A stretch of DNA of 64,000 bases from Anderseniella sp. (GTDB taxonomy: Bacteria > Pseudomonadota > Alphaproteobacteria > Rhizobiales > Aestuariivirgaceae): assembly GCA_028289645.1 (NCBI GenBank), contig JANQOK010000017.1, positions 186,001-250,000 of the forward strand, given 5' to 3'. Position 1 is the stretch's first letter. Each line of letters opens with the position of its first letter. The notes under the pieces were generated by a model. The model was not told the DNA's origin, did no database searches, and saw nothing but the letters and a program-made list of their open reading frames with translations. The position numbers and the translations under genes are program-made. Below are positions 34,881 to 43,096 of the stretch, one piece after another.

Positions 34881-34925
34881 CGTAAAGAAAACGCCGCGCC
34901 GGTGTTGAAAACCGATGCGGCGTTT
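34881..34925 (-). terminator. Rho-independent terminator (minus strand)
   Basis: On the minus strand AAACGCCGC is followed by an inner stem and GCGGCGTTTTCTTT. The outer stem pairs 34889-34897 with 34917-34925 and the inner CGGT/ACCG stem lies in between. It ends the secreted-protein gene at 34980-35246. Confidence 0.75.
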
Positions 34926-34979
34926 GTTTCAGACAGCTGGAGAATGCCATGTCTGAGACCTGAAACAGGTCCTCAGATG

Positions 34980-35246
34980 TTATTGGCCGTACTGCCTGGC
35001 ACACTTGCGGTAAGCGCGCCAATGGCTGCGCAGGTCCGTGGCCAGGGCCCGGTCTTTCAGCCATTTGCAGTCATAATAGGCGAAGTCTTCGTTGGCATCT
35101 GCCGGGCCAAGCTCCACGTGGCTGTGGCCGCCGTACGGGCTCTGGTGCGATCCGTAATAATTTCCGCCGGCAATTGCCGTACCGGAAACCGCGGCTAGAG
35201 CGGAACCTGCAACAATGGCTGCGGTGGTCATTTGCTTGAAGGTCAT
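34980..35246 (-). CDS. Small secreted protein of unknown function
   Basis: The 88-residue product has an AGAGGA motif before the ATG, a signal peptide (hydrophobic residues about 8-26 ending in AIA) and a short mature part with a Gly/Tyr/His-rich start (GGNYYGSHQSPYGGHSHVEL) and a helical end with two Cys (YYDCKWLKDRAL ... RAYRKC). The Gly/His-rich stretch could bind a metal, but nothing proves it. It ends with a good terminator. I do not recognise a family name. Confidence 0.65.
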   Translation of the reverse strand: MTFKQMTTAAIVAGSALAAVSGTAIAGGNYYGSHQSPYGGHSHVELGPADANEDFAYYDCKWLKDRALATDLRSHWRAYRKCARQYGQ

Positions 35247-35643
35247 TGGTCTAATCCTCTTGGTGCCGAGCGTTAGCGCCCTTGTTGATTTGTGTTGTGT
35301 GAGGAAACCTACAGACGTTCACAACCCCGTGATGTGCAGTTGATCACATGGCGGACCGCCGACCCGGCGATTGCGATTCATGGACGCGGGGTACGATGGC
35401 AGCCGGTGTCGAACGCCAAATCATGTTGGTTCACCTGAAGCTGATCTTGTGCATGGCATTGTGCATGTTGGTGTTGCCGCTGAGCGGCCAAACGCGGCCG
35501 GTCGAGTTCGTGTTGCGCTTGGTGCGAGCAATACCTGCAGAAACGGCGTGCGCCTGGACGAAGCATGATGAGCACATGCTGAGAGCGAAAGGCGTTGCCG
35601 TGCGGGTGCTGGCGAAACTGAGGCGCTAGAGCATTCCCGGAAA
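35247..35643. other. Intergenic region without a convincing gene
   Basis: About 400 bases lie between two minus-strand genes. Possible frames of 80-95 codons exist on both strands (for example plus 35348-35629), but they lack a ribosome-binding site and overlap each other, so I do not accept them. No strong hairpin or repeat was seen. Confidence 0.5.
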
Positions 35644-35814
35644 TCAGGCGCCCTTGAACAGGCAACCAATGGCCAGCACCGCATAGGCGATGGCCATCAA
35701 CCAGAAAGACTTGATGGGCACAATCACTGCGATTCCGAGCGCTGCCAGGAGGGCGAGCAGTGCAATGACCACCGATATGACGAACAGAACCGTTGTCGGA
35801 GCACTAAGCTTCAT
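35644..35814 (-). CDS. 56-residue small membrane protein
   Basis: The ATG at 35814 is preceded by AGAGGAGGTG, a perfect Shine-Dalgarno at six bases. The product starts MKLSAPTTVLFVISVVIALL and is almost wholly hydrophobic, with two likely membrane helices (about 6-30 and 36-53), ending in CLFKGA. The family is a small integral membrane protein seen in other Rhizobiales; no function is known to me. It lies 105 bases downstream of pcp on the same strand, so it may share its transcript. Confidence 0.75.
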   Translation of the reverse strand: MKLSAPTTVLFVISVVIALLALLAALGIAVIVPIKSFWLMAIAYAVLAIGCLFKGA

Positions 35815-35919
35815 GAAACACCTCCTCTGAGTTACCTGCCATGAGGGTACTCACATATGGTGACTTGGCAATGATTCGATGCGGCAGGCGATGCGGTGCG
35901 CGCGTGCGCCACCGAGAGG

Positions 35920-36570
35920 TTACTGGGAGATTGCGATCTCTAGTGCCCGGACGATCCGGTCAAGGTCCATGGAGGCAAAGTCGCAGCGCTGATGCAGTTC
36001 TACACTGGCCTCGTCGCGGACTGCGACGAGCAGGTCGGCAACCTGCTCGGGCAGGTAGGGTACATGTATGAAGCCGCATTCCACCGGCTCTCGATGCTGC
36101 TGTGCTGCCCGCAGGAAACTGTACAGGCAGATATTGCACAGGTAAGTGCCAGCGGTCGCGGACAGGCTGGCCGGAATGCCCGCCTCCAGGATGGCACGTT
36201 CGATAGCGCGGTTCGGAAGTGTTGACATCAGTGCGGCCGGGCCTGAGCTGTCCACATGTTCATCGATGGCGAGGGTGCCGTCATTGTCCGGAATGCCGAA
36301 GTCGGCGATGTTCACCCCGACCCGTTCGATCCTGATCATGCTTTCTCCCGGCCACAGGCCAAGGCCGATAACTTTTGATGGATTGAGATCGGCAATGAGG
36401 TCTGCGGCTATGGCGGGAAACCGGCCGGATGCAACCGGCAGCCCGCGGCCGACAATTGTCTGGCCCGCGATAGTTCGCCCATCCAGCTGTTTCATGACCT
36501 CGTAGGCGGGGTTGCTGCCGCGCCCGCCATAAGGTTCAAAACCGGTAATCAGAACGGGGCGGTTTTCCAT
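35920..36570 (-). CDS. pcp: Pyroglutamyl-peptidase I
   Basis: The 216-residue protein starts with ITGFEPYGGRGSNPAYEVM, a family hallmark. The catalytic triad Glu-Cys-His is visible: E82 in MIRIERVGVN, C145 in GTYLCNICLYS and H169 in GFIHVPYLPEQ. It removes N-terminal pyroglutamate from peptides in the cytoplasm. Length and motifs are standard. It diverges from pncA; the Shine-Dalgarno is weak. Confidence 0.95.
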   Translation of the reverse strand: MENRPVLITGFEPYGGRGSNPAYEVMKQLDGRTIAGQTIVGRGLPVASGRFPAIAADLIADLNPSKVIGLGLWPGESMIRIERVGVNIADFGIPDNDGTLAIDEHVDSSGPAALMSTLPNRAIERAILEAGIPASLSATAGTYLCNICLYSFLRAAQQHREPVECGFIHVPYLPEQVADLLVAVRDEASVELHQRCDFASMDLDRIVRALEIAISQ

Positions 36571-36735
36571 TTTGGGGGTGCCTTTACTGGAGAGAGCTAG
36601 GGGTCATTTCGTCAAACCTTAAGCAGCGGGAAGCCTGATGTCATCGGTTGCCCTTGACCATCATCAGAAAGCCGCCAGACTGTCCGATAATGTAGATGAT
36701 GATCGAGAGGCCGAGCAGGAGATTGGGGGAGGTGC

Positions 36736-37371
36736 ATGAGCAGTATTGGACCTGGGCATGATGATATGCTGCTGGTTATCGATGTGCAGAACGATTTCTG
36801 CCCGGGCGGAGCGCTTGCAGTTCCGCGCGGCGATGAGGTTGTGCCTGTAATCAACGACCTGATAAACCGTTTTGACCATGTCGTGCTGACCCAGGACTGG
36901 CACCCGCGCGGGCACAGCTCGTTTGCCAGTTCTCATCCGGGCAAGGAACCGTTCAGCGAAGTTTCGATGGACTACGGCCCGCAAACGCTTTGGCCGGACC
37001 ATTGCCTGCAGGGCAGCAGGGGGGCTGCGTTCCATGATCGATTGTCCCGAACAAAAGCGGAGATGGTGATCCGCAAGGGGTTTCGTCCGGGAATAGACAG
37101 CTACTCTGCATTCTTCGAAAACGACAAGATCACACCGACCGGCCTGACCGGCTATTTGCGCGAGCGGGACATTAAGCGGGTGTTCTGTGCCGGGCTGGCG
37201 TTTGACTTCTGCGTGCGCTATTCGGCAGAAGATGCCCAGCGCCAGCAATTTGAAACCTTTGTTATCGAAGATGCCTGCCGCGCGATTGACATGAATGGCA
37301 GCGCAGCGGCAACCCGCGACAGCCTCTCACGACTTGGTATCGGGCTTGTCAATTCGGCGGATATTCGGTAG
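36736..37371 (+). CDS. pncA: Nicotinamidase
   Basis: The 211-residue product has GGGGGAGG just before its ATG. The catalytic residues of the isochorismatase fold are D16 (VIDVQNDF), K113 (VIRKGF) and C158 (AFDFCVRYS), and metal ligands lie in TQDWHPRGHSS. It converts nicotinamide to nicotinate for NAD salvage. A pyrazinamidase-like side activity is usual for the family. It is a single gene. Confidence 0.95.
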   Translation: MSSIGPGHDDMLLVIDVQNDFCPGGALAVPRGDEVVPVINDLINRFDHVVLTQDWHPRGHSSFASSHPGKEPFSEVSMDYGPQTLWPDHCLQGSRGAAFHDRLSRTKAEMVIRKGFRPGIDSYSAFFENDKITPTGLTGYLRERDIKRVFCAGLAFDFCVRYSAEDAQRQQFETFVIEDACRAIDMNGSAAATRDSLSRLGIGLVNSADIR

Positions 37372-37404
37372 CTGGCGCCGCCGGTACGCAATTCAGTCTG
37401 CTGC

Positions 37405-37644
37405 TCACAGGCTGTTGTGGCTACCGTCGCATAATGGCTGGCCGGCGGTTTGCTTGCAGGCACAGAAGAACTTTCTGCCCGAGGCTTCCGCTGTCCACTT
37501 GAGTGGCTGCAGTCCGGTGCCCTCGTGGCTGCCGTCGCAGAAAGGTTGTTTCTTTGATCTTCCGCACGCACACCAGAAGTAATTCTTGCCGGCCTCCACT
37601 TCGACGGCGACTGGTGCCTTGTCGGCAATAACTGGATCTGTCAC
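37405..37644 (-). CDS. Double CDGSH iron-sulfur domain protein
   Basis: The 79-residue protein starts with GTG at 37644 after AGAGG. It holds two CDGSH motifs: CACGRSKKQPFCDGSH and CACKQTAGQPLCDGSH, each supplying three Cys and one His for a [2Fe-2S] cluster. The two-motif bacterial/archaeal forms (as in human Miner2) fold as a monomer with two clusters. It may take part in redox or cluster transfer in the cytoplasm. It converges on pncA. No TM helix is present. Confidence 0.9.
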   Translation of the reverse strand: MTDPVIADKAPVAVEVEAGKNYFWCACGRSKKQPFCDGSHEGTGLQPLKWTAEASGRKFFCACKQTAGQPLCDGSHNSL

Positions 37645-37736
37645 GAGACTACCTCTGTTTCAGTTTGTTGGCTTCCTGGTCTCACTATATAGCAAAATGC
37701 CGGCGAACCGGTTCACTTGGTTCGGGACGTTTCATT

Positions 37737-38186
37737 CTACTCTCGGCGGGCGCGTCGCGCTTCGGCGATTTGTTCAGGTGTCATTTTGGACAGCAGGTAT
37801 TGCAGCCTGAACTTTGCCTCGTAACCTCCTTTTGCCGCGGCGAGGCTCAGCCACATATGGGCCTTGACGAAGTCGACTGTCACACCCGTGCCGCGGGCGT
37901 AGGCATCGCCAAGATGGATCTGCGCCTCCACATTGCCCTGCGTCGCCGATTTCTCGAACCAGTGCAAGGCCTGGGAAAAATTCTGAAGCTCCAGATACTT
38001 CATGCCGACAATAAGCTGGGAGGCGGCATCGCCTTTCTGGGCGCGCTTGAAGCGCTGCGATATTCCGACTGTATTGTCTTTCTGGGTTGTCGAGAGCAGC
38101 CAAAGCGGGAGCGGTGTACGGTCTGGTATACCGGGTCCTGCTACCAGCGGTATCGCCATGAGTGAAGCTATGAGGACACTGGTCAC
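37737..38186 (-). CDS. Sel1-repeat exported protein
   Basis: The GTG start at 38186 has AGGAG ten bases upstream. The product of 149 residues has a signal-like hydrophobic start (MTSVLIASLMAIPLVAG) and two to three Sel1 repeats (LGDAYARGTGVTVDFVKAHM, WLSLAAAKGGYEAKF). It ends with SKMTPEQIAEARRARRE. Sel1 repeats form a helical scaffold for protein binding, and export suggests an envelope role. It is a second, longer Sel1 protein in this part of the window. Confidence 0.8.
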   Translation of the reverse strand: MTSVLIASLMAIPLVAGPGIPDRTPLPLWLLSTTQKDNTVGISQRFKRAQKGDAASQLIVGMKYLELQNFSQALHWFEKSATQGNVEAQIHLGDAYARGTGVTVDFVKAHMWLSLAAAKGGYEAKFRLQYLLSKMTPEQIAEARRARRE

Positions 38187-38353
38187 GGCATCGGTTCTCC
38201 TGAGCGAAGAAAATGATGCACGCCGCTCATGATGAGGTCAAGCGGGAGCGGACTGTCGGACGGCGATGTTCAACACTAAACAATTGCTCATTATGCAAAC
38301 ATCAGCCGGTGTTGTATGGCACGGCGTGTGCCCAATCTGACCGGAGTACTTGC

Positions 38354-38734
38354 ATGCAGCGATGTTTCACAAATGTGTTGACTAGCGATGTTGCAGAGAC
38401 AGCAAGCTTTTATGAACGCCTCCTGGGAATGACACGGCATTTTGACTCCGACTGGTTCGTCATCCTGACCCATCCGGATGTCGATGAACTGGAGTTCGGC
38501 ATCCTGCAGCGCGACCACGCGGTCGTGCCGCCAGAGGTCCGGGCGTCACCTGCTGGTGTCATCGTCACCTTCGTGGTTGCCGACTGCGACGAGGTGCACC
38601 GCAGGGCAGTTGCAGCCGGTGCGATTGTCATCGAACCGCCGACGGATATGCCCTATGGCCAGAGGCGCATGCTGCTGCGCGATCCCGACGGTACGGTACT
38701 CGATGTAAGTGCGCCGACGGCACCGGTTGCCTGA
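38354..38734 (+). CDS. VOC-family (glyoxalase/bleomycin-resistance-like) protein
   Basis: From the ATG at 38354 the product is 126 residues with two beta-alpha-beta-beta-beta units: FTNVLTSDVAETASFYERLL starts the first, and the second has VVADCDEVHRRAVAAGA and LLRDPDGTVLDV. Candidate metal ligands are E (LEFGIL) and a D/E near the end. It is probably a small dioxygenase, isomerase or binding protein; substrate unknown. A longer reading to 38213 lacks conservation. It diverges from the Sel1 gene. Confidence 0.82.
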   Translation: MQRCFTNVLTSDVAETASFYERLLGMTRHFDSDWFVILTHPDVDELEFGILQRDHAVVPPEVRASPAGVIVTFVVADCDEVHRRAVAAGAIVIEPPTDMPYGQRRMLLRDPDGTVLDVSAPTAPVA

Positions 38735-39112
38735 CGCGGATGACCTTGTTTCGGGAAACCGCTGGCGGTTTTTGGGCGTGTTTTTGACGACAATATGCCG
38801 ATTTTGGCAGCGTGGTTTGGCAAATTCGACCAAGCCGCCACAATTGCCTGCCACATTAACTTTGGATGATTGTTGAATCGTAACAGCCCGCACTCAGGTA
38901 GGGCTAGGGCGTTAGGGCAACCAGCAAGGCCCGACTTGTGGCGACATTGTGCCGGTCCGGCGGCTGCAACTGCCACAATTCCGCATGTTCTGTTGGCCGC
39001 GAAACACCTCATGTGTCTTGCCGATGATCGGTAGCTCCATGACCTGTGAATGGCGAGCCTCGCAGAGTAGGGACGCAAGTCCCCATGTGCAAATCGGCTG
39101 CCCGATCCATGA
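38735..39112. other. Intergenic region with only a doubtful small ORF
   Basis: These 378 bases lie between the VOC gene and a small minus-strand gene. A minus-strand frame of 42 residues (38912-39040, starting MELPIIGK, with a CxxC pair) has typical codons but only a weak AGG before it, so I do not count it as a gene. A perfect GGGAC-GCAA-GTCCC hairpin (39070-39083) is seen, with no T-run. Confidence 0.4.
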
Positions 39113-39301
39113 TCATCTGGGTGGGGTTCTTGTGATCTGAACCCTGCTCCAGGTTCCGGCGCCGAAATACTTGTCGCCGGCGTCCCTGGTAATCTTGATT
39201 GAACCGTCCTCGTCAATGTGAATACCGGTCGCCTCGAAGTCATCCTCGGCCGCTTTGTTTACAATTTCGTCGAGCCTAGCCACCGTAACCTTGAATCGCA
39301 T
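39113..39301 (-). CDS. Small conserved-looking protein of unknown function
   Basis: A 62-residue protein with GGAGG five bases before its ATG at 39301. It is soluble, with an N-terminal helix (RFKVTVARLDEIVNKAAED) followed by a beta-rich segment (ATGIHIDEDGSIKI) and a basic end. I know no family. The strong Shine-Dalgarno and typical codon use favour a real gene. It diverges from the beta-barrel gene. Confidence 0.55.
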   Translation of the reverse strand: MRFKVTVARLDEIVNKAAEDDFEATGIHIDEDGSIKITRDAGDKYFGAGTWSRVQITRTPPR

Positions 39302-39491
39302 GTCGCCTCCGCATCGTCAGTCGCTGCTGAAATGGTAAAGCCAGACAGTGCCGCTACGTCAGCCCCGAATTTGCAGTTTGCGAAAATTTCTGATGGCGAC
39401 TGAAACCGTAATTCTCAAAAACGAACAAATGCGCCGGTGTGGCAGTTACGCAACACTTTTGCATATTCATCTGTGTGCGTTGTATTTCTGG

Positions 39492-39519
39492 TTGACACCG
39501 TGCCTTTGCTCAATAGGTT
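39492..39519 (+). promoter_or_regulatory. Possible -35/-10 pair upstream of the beta-barrel gene
   Basis: TTGACA (39492-39497) is followed at about 16-17 bases by TAGGTT, 40 bases before the ATG at 39559. The -10 is weak, so this is only a suggestion. Confidence 0.25.
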
Positions 39520-39558
39520 GGATGCAGCGGGACGGCGCAACCACGCAGGGTGCAACAA

Positions 39559-40512
39559 ATGAAGAAACTTGCAGCGACTTCGGCAGTAGCGTTCGCACTG
39601 GCCGTTTCGGCCAACAGCGCCAGAGCAGCCGATTACGACGTGCAGATCCAGCAACTGGTTGTGTCCGGCGTTGTCGAGAGCTGGATCGGCGGTAGTTTCC
39701 TCTCCAATATCGAGAATGGCGATGAAGACAATCTTCAACCTGACCATGACAGTTATTTCACCAGCGGTCAGGCCGGTCGCTTAAGCTTGCCCCTGGGTGA
39801 CATGATGTCCCTGCAGATGGACGCCAGCAACGAGATTGCCAGCAACGCATTTGGAGATGCCGATGACGACTTCGCCTATGCATTTGATTTCGGTCTTCAT
39901 CTAAGTGCTCGCGATCCGTCGCGTGGACTGTTTGGTGTGTTCGGTGCTTTTGGCGGCGCCAGGGGTGATCAGTCTAATGACGGCGCCACGGACCGGCAGA
40001 ACTTCTGGGCCGTTGGAGGCGAGGCTCAATATTACGCCGACGCCACCACGTTTTATGTCCAGGGCGGTTATCTGGATTCAGAACCTGATGACGGTGATGC
40101 TGATCAGGACGGGTTGCATGATGCATTTTTTGTGCGTGGTGTTGCGCGATGGTTCATGAGCCCGGACAGCAGATTGCAGGGTGAGGTTGCCTATGCTGAT
40201 GGAAGTCAGGATGGTCCTGAAAATGATGTAGAGGATATGGAGGTCATTCAGTGGGGCGTTCGCTATGACACCGTGATCAGCGGATTGCCTGTGATCGGAG
40301 ATAGCGCCGTGTTTGTGGGCTACAGGGGTATACACTTTGACAATGGGTGCTGCGGCGAGGACGACGCGTCGAGGTTTACCGAACACACGATCATGGCCGG
40401 CTTTTCCTACCACTTTGGGGGCCAGACCTTGCTGGAGTTTGACCGGGTAGGTGCAACTCTTGATATGCCGAACTTTGGCCGCTGGGTCGCTGCAGGCGAT
40501 CAGATCGACTGA
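39559..40512 (+). CDS. Outer-membrane beta-barrel protein (porin-like)
   Basis: From the ATG at 39559, with an AGGG motif upstream, the 317-residue product has a signal peptide ending in SARA. Alternating hydrophobic strands end in FDRVGATLDMPNFGRW. Acidic turns (NGDEDNLQPDHD, PDDGDADQDG) resemble Ca-binding or porin loops. No Sel1 or OmpA domain is seen. The likely role is a porin or a surface barrel. A Cys pair (GCCGEDD) near residue 273 is unusual for a barrel turn. The C-terminal Phe/Tyr signature is weak, so assembly is not certain. Confidence 0.7.
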   Translation: MKKLAATSAVAFALAVSANSARAADYDVQIQQLVVSGVVESWIGGSFLSNIENGDEDNLQPDHDSYFTSGQAGRLSLPLGDMMSLQMDASNEIASNAFGDADDDFAYAFDFGLHLSARDPSRGLFGVFGAFGGARGDQSNDGATDRQNFWAVGGEAQYYADATTFYVQGGYLDSEPDDGDADQDGLHDAFFVRGVARWFMSPDSRLQGEVAYADGSQDGPENDVEDMEVIQWGVRYDTVISGLPVIGDSAVFVGYRGIHFDNGCCGEDDASRFTEHTIMAGFSYHFGGQTLLEFDRVGATLDMPNFGRWVAAGDQID

Positions 40513-40752
40513 CGGTCGGCAACTGAACCGGGGCTAGTCACAACTGCACTGCGAAGCAGTAGACCGACACAATCAACTGCAGTGACGAACCTTGGCGAAT
40601 GGTTTGATAACAGGCTTATGGACATCAATGCTGACATGCTGATTGGGGGTCTGATCTATTGCCATGGCAAGACGCGGACACCTGAATTTGGCAAGATCTA
40701 TAACACAGTTGCATTGAGTTCAGACAGGCATCTCGCCACACGCTCCCGAAAC

Positions 40753-41550
40753 TCAGAGTTGGTTCAGCAATGTATCATGTTGTGATGCTCCGTCGTTCTC
40801 CAGTTCTAGGTTCAGTTCGGCGGCACGTCTGAAAAAGCGTCTGCGCACGTCGGCTGCGTACGGGTTGGCCTTTTCGATGGCGTCGAACACTTCTGGTGCA
40901 TCGTTCTGGACCATCGAAATAGCCTCGACGAGCAGGTCGAAGCTTTTGGTCGTCATGCGGGTCGGCAATGGCCCCATGTCGAGCAACACCTTTGCAATCA
41001 GATGGGTCAGCCCCTGCACAGTGGCGGCTTCACGGTCGTGTTCCTGCGGCGTTGTCTCTATCACCTGCAGGCCGAGTCGCGTCCGCAGGAAAGCCGCCAG
41101 CAACCGATGCCGGAAGCCACGGATCGGGCAGATCGCTATTTTCAGGCCCTTGATGCCGTTGCGCGAACTCTCCGGCCCGAAAAGCGGATGGGTTGCAACG
41201 ATGTGCACGTGACCGGGAAGATGCCTCGCCATCACTTCGGCGGGCCGGACCTTGACGGACCCGACATCGACCACCAGTGCGCCCGGGCGGCAGAACGGCG
41301 CGATGGACGTCACGATTTCCGCGCAACGCGAAACCGGCGTGGCCAATACAATCACATCACATTGTGCAACGGCCTCCAACGAGGCGAGTGTCACGCCCAG
41401 CTCAGCCGCCTGGGCCGTCAGATCCGGCGCCGTGTCGTAGGCGAATACATCAAAATGGCTGCCGATATGGCGGGCGATGAGCATGCCGAAGGCGCCAAAG
41501 CCGACAATGCCAACTGACTTTTTTGTTAAACGTAGTTTCTCAGAATTCAT
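40753..41550 (-). CDS. Prephenate/arogenate dehydrogenase-like protein
   Basis: The ATG at 41550 has GAGGTGACGGG before it. The 265-residue protein has a Rossmann start (VGIVGFGAFGMLIARHIG), a segment VVDVGSVKVRPAEVM and THPLFGPESS with the His that binds the substrate. The C-terminal helical domain is shorter than in normal TyrA (about 290-310). This matches the TyrA family acting on prephenate or arogenate for tyrosine synthesis. The arrangement is not the usual hisC-tyrC, so it could be a paralogue. Confidence in a dehydrogenase is high, the substrate less so. Confidence 0.8.
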   Translation of the reverse strand: MNSEKLRLTKKSVGIVGFGAFGMLIARHIGSHFDVFAYDTAPDLTAQAAELGVTLASLEAVAQCDVIVLATPVSRCAEIVTSIAPFCRPGALVVDVGSVKVRPAEVMARHLPGHVHIVATHPLFGPESSRNGIKGLKIAICPIRGFRHRLLAAFLRTRLGLQVIETTPQEHDREAATVQGLTHLIAKVLLDMGPLPTRMTTKSFDLLVEAISMVQNDAPEVFDAIEKANPYAADVRRRFFRRAAELNLELENDGASQHDTLLNQL

Positions 41551-41625
41551 CCCGTCACCTCTATTGCGCTGCCGCAGAAGAGGTCAGTAGATGAATGTCG
41601 ACCGCTGTCTCGGCAGCGGGAACAA

Positions 41626-41715
41626 TCACGACAAAGTCTCCGCAGCTATGATGGCTGCGGATAATAGCTCTGTGAGTTGTTGAGCGGCTTTGTCATGGCG
41701 GGCTTCATAGTCCAT
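41626..41715 (-). other. Doubtful 29-residue ORF with inverted repeat
   Basis: Minus-strand frame starting MDYEARHDK, with AAAAGGAA immediately before the ATG, which is too close for a normal ribosome-binding site. It contains an 8-base inverted repeat (TCCGCAGC/GCTGCGGA at 41639-41661, loop of 7). It lies between uspA and the TyrA-like gene. It may be a leader, a small protein or nothing. Confidence 0.2.
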
Positions 41716-41807
41716 TTCCTTTTCGAACGTCAAGCTTATCGCGAAAGTGCATTTTGCACCCACCCATCGACACCCGATTCATTGTGGCAGACCTCACCAT
41801 GGGGTCA

Positions 41808-42314
41808 CTAACACAGTGCTTCTATGTCATCCTTGCTGAGAGCACCCGGAACGACGACATAGGGCACAGGGAACTGGCCAGCTGCCGCCGTGCCAAGCCA
41901 GTTCACCAATCGGCCAGGTCCTTGTTGAGACGTGGAGGCGCCTAAGACAAGGAATCCGACGTCTTCATCCTCGTTGATCAATCCAATGACTTCATCCTCG
42001 ATCTTGCCCGAGCGGACAATCTGCTCGACTTCCAGGTCTTCAATGCCCAACTGGTCGAGTTTCCGCTGATACAAGCGAAACACCGCAGCGGACTTTCGCT
42101 CCTGTTCCTGCTGGTGAACTGCCTCGACTGAAGACCAGTGCTGAAATTCCACCGGTTCGATTACATACAACATCGCCAGCGAACTGCCGGTGTTGCGGGC
42201 ACGAAACGCTGCAAAATAAATTGCTTGTTCGCATTCAGCTGTTTCGTCAGCAATGACCAGGAACTTTCTTTTGTGCCCCGGTTCATGAATGCGCCGTTTG
42301 GTGTGCGATGCCAT
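41808..42314 (-). CDS. Universal stress protein family (UspA)
   Basis: The 168-residue product has GGAAG just before the ATG. The fold shows a Rossmann-like start after a basic tail (KRKFLVIADETAECEQAIYF) and ends with LVLGASTSQQGPGRLVNWLG ... PYVVVPG, the Usp loop that binds ATP in some members. The Gly-rich loop lacks the full G-x2-G-x9-G(S/T) pattern, so ATP binding is uncertain. It lies 25 bases downstream of the TIGR02186 gene, on the same strand, so it may be in the transcript with the permease genes. Confidence 0.85.
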   Translation of the reverse strand: MASHTKRRIHEPGHKRKFLVIADETAECEQAIYFAAFRARNTGSSLAMLYVIEPVEFQHWSSVEAVHQQEQERKSAAVFRLYQRKLDQLGIEDLEVEQIVRSGKIEDEVIGLINEDEDVGFLVLGASTSQQGPGRLVNWLGTAAAGQFPVPYVVVPGALSKDDIEALC

Positions 42315-42339
42315 TTAGCTTCCTTTCAAACCAGCAGTG

Positions 42340-43095
42340 TCATGCCTGTCGGAAAATGTATGATGCACCCAGACCAGATGCCAATGCGACGAGGACGGCG
42401 AGCACACCATACAACAGGGAATGGTCTTGAGCGGTGTTGTAAATCCAGCTCTCTACGCCCTCCTTTTTGATCTGGAATCTGGTATCGTACTGGGACAACA
42501 GCTTGCCGTCTCTGAGCAGATGAACCTTGGCCACATACTCGCCGGTCTGTACATCTGCGGGTAGCCGCAACTCGCCCCGGAACAGGCTTTTCCCGATCAA
42601 CGTTATGCCATCTGAACTTGCTGCGTAGTGCTTGCGCCGTTTCTTGAGGCGCACAAACGCCTGGGCAAACTCATCAAATTGATCGCCGGAAAACTCCGAC
42701 AACGGCACGTCATCCAGTCCGAACCTCAACAGACGAGATGTCTCGGCGTCTGTGATCTTGCTGACCGGACGGTTGGAGATCACGTGGTAATAGCTGGGCA
42801 AATTGTGCAGCAGTTTGCTTGCTCCATTGATCCAGACCCCTGCAAAGTTTTCCTTCATTCTCACGCGAACAGAGTCTTTCGGACCTGCGATGGTGACAAC
42901 AATGTCCGGCTTGCCCGCAGCGTGCAGCGCAGTGTCTTCAACGGCGCCGAACAGCGTCAGGTCCGCACCTGAAAAGTCAAACTCGACAGAGATGTGGTGC
43001 GATGTCAAATCAGCCACGACCCGTTCAGCCCGAAGATGGCTGGTCCACATTGCGAGCATCAGCAAAGCCAGGACGAATGCAGTTAACTTGCGCAT
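42340..43095 (-). CDS. TIGR02186-family membrane-anchored protein
   Basis: I start at the ATG at 43095, preceded by CAGGAGGG; a longer reading overlaps the permease gene. The 251-residue protein has a signal peptide (MRKLTAFVLALLMLAMWTSH...), a beta-rich periplasmic part (VSVEFDFSGADLTLFGA-like segment, RVRMKENFAGVWIN) and a C-terminal TM helix (about 228-248: GVLAVLVALASGLGASYIF). This is the alphaproteobacterial family TIGR02186, typically next to a TauE/SafE permease as here, one base after its stop. Its role is unknown; it may be the permease's periplasmic partner. Confidence 0.85.
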   Translation of the reverse strand: MRKLTAFVLALLMLAMWTSHLRAERVVADLTSHHISVEFDFSGADLTLFGAVEDTALHAAGKPDIVVTIAGPKDSVRVRMKENFAGVWINGASKLLHNLPSYYHVISNRPVSKITDAETSRLLRFGLDDVPLSEFSGDQFDEFAQAFVRLKKRRKHYAASSDGITLIGKSLFRGELRLPADVQTGEYVAKVHLLRDGKLLSQYDTRFQIKKEGVESWIYNTAQDHSLLYGVLAVLVALASGLGASYIFRQA

Positions 43096-43096
43096 A

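Noticed and set aside
36612..36735. Minus-strand frame reading LLLGLSIIIYIIGQSGGFLMMV upstream of pcp
   Set aside because: It looks like a membrane helix, but the frame has a stop just upstream and no ATG, GTG or TTG before the helix. It may be a gene remnant or chance.
39001..39090. Possible c-di-GMP (GEMM-I) riboswitch because of GGGACGCAAGTCCC
   Set aside because: Only the hairpin resembles part of the consensus; the other conserved GEMM segments and the second stem are not found.
38653..39243. 196-residue minus-strand frame over the VOC gene end
   Set aside because: It is antisense to the VOC gene for part of its length and has no domain likeness or ribosome-binding site.
40582..40785. 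67-residue plus-strand frame between the beta-barrel and TyrA-like genes
   Set aside because: No ribosome-binding site and it runs over the end of the TyrA-like gene; no family likeness.
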